A stretch of DNA of 5,430 nt from contig CAQRXS010000082.1 of NCBI GenBank assembly GCA_948874605.1, positions 1 through 5,430 on the forward strand. Reading direction: 5' to 3'. Within the stretch, counting starts at the first letter, position 1, and every line of letters starts with the position of its first letter. The translations under genes were made by a program, and so were the position numbers. Shown here piece after piece: positions 5,260 through 5,430 of the stretch. The stretch comes from an uncultured Bacilli bacterium. GTDB taxonomy: Bacteria; Bacillota_I; Bacilli_A; RF39; UBA660. A model generated the notes under the pieces. It saw only the letters and a list, made by a program, of their open reading frames with translations. It did not search any database and was not told the DNA's origin.

Positions 5260-5430
5260 ATTATAATCTCCTTTACCTCTACTTTGATTTCACCTTTCGA
5301 AAGGCGAATATTTAAGTTATCTTTTATTTTGATATCATTACTATCTTTAATGATTTTATCTTCTTTTTTTACTAATGAATATCCTTTATCTAAAATATTT
5401 AGAGGATTCACTAGTTTTAATGTTTGAACA
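5256..5430 (-). CDS. xseA: Exodeoxyribonuclease VII large subunit XseA (C-terminal 57 residues; cut by right edge)
   Basis: Starting in frame at base 5429, the minus strand codes for 57 residues and then TGA (5256-5258). Near the start is LVNPLNILDKGYSLV, the well-conserved C-terminal segment of XseA that in many species reads SPL..L.RGYSIV. It is followed by a beta-rich tail (IKIKDNLNIRLSKGEIKVEV), as expected. XseA carries the catalytic site of exonuclease VII, which lies outside the window. The stop overlaps the xseB start by 4 bases (ATGA), the usual arrangement for these subunits. The fragment is short but the motif and the neighbour agree. Confidence 0.92.
   Translation of the reverse strand, partial: VQTLKLVNPLNILDKGYSLVKKEDKIIKDSNDIKIKDNLNIRLSKGEIKVEVKEIII
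5266..5273 (-). promoter_or_regulatory. Ribosome binding site of xseB inside the xseA end
   Basis: AAGGAGAT on the minus strand lies 6 nt before ATG 5259 and is part of the last xseA codons (Lys-Glu-Ile). Confidence 0.8.

Noticed and set aside
1..5430. CRISPR array, tRNA/rRNA genes, insertion sequences, riboswitch leaders
   Set aside because: I looked for regular repeats, cloverleaf-like segments, terminal inverted repeats and long structured leaders and saw none; the intergenic gaps are under 130 bp.

Overview
This is an AT-rich stretch (roughly 30% G+C by eye) from a spore-forming Bacillota-type genome. The pointers are two sporulation-family genes (spoIIM-like and spoIVB), strong AGGAGG / AGGTGAT ribosome binding sites, TGA used as a stop (so not the Mycoplasma code), and very short intergenic gaps. 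An uncultured Bacilli or Clostridia lineage fits best; the genus cannot be read from the window.

Layout from left to right. (1) Bases 1-486, minus strand: the N-terminal 162 codons of a helix-turn-helix regulator that runs off the left edge, driven by a textbook TTGACA-N17-TATAAT promoter. (2) 615-1727, minus: mnmA, tRNA-uridine 2-thiolase, ending in a terminator hairpin that overlaps its own stop codon. (3) 1757-2335, minus: a SpoIIM-family membrane protein just upstream of mnmA on the same strand. (4) 2412-2504, plus: a 30-residue single-span membrane protein with its own terminator, divergent from spoIIM. (5) 2580-3569, plus: spoIVB, a PDZ-plus-S55 serine protease with an apparently complete catalytic triad. 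(6) 3612-5430, minus: an xseA (partial)-xseB-proS operon with overlapping or nearly touching genes, convergent with spoIVB across a shared bidirectional terminator.

How the genes fit together. SpoIIM (engulfment) and SpoIVB (forespore-to-mother-cell signalling before sigma-K activation) are both sporulation functions, here on opposite strands around a 76-bp divergent intergenic region and the tiny membrane-protein gene. mnmA, proS and xseAB are housekeeping: tRNA modification, aminoacylation and DNA repair. The regulator at the left edge has no visible link to the others.

Starts were moved inward for several genes because the Shine-Dalgarno sequences lie inside the longest open frames: mnmA, spoIIM, the small membrane gene, spoIVB and proS. 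No tRNA, rRNA, CRISPR array, insertion sequence or riboswitch was recognised. All intergenic gaps are under 130 bp. I did not find a convincing new defence or mobile system. The most notable items are the small membrane gene between the sporulation genes, the repeated fusion of stop codons with terminators, and the compact SpoIVB.
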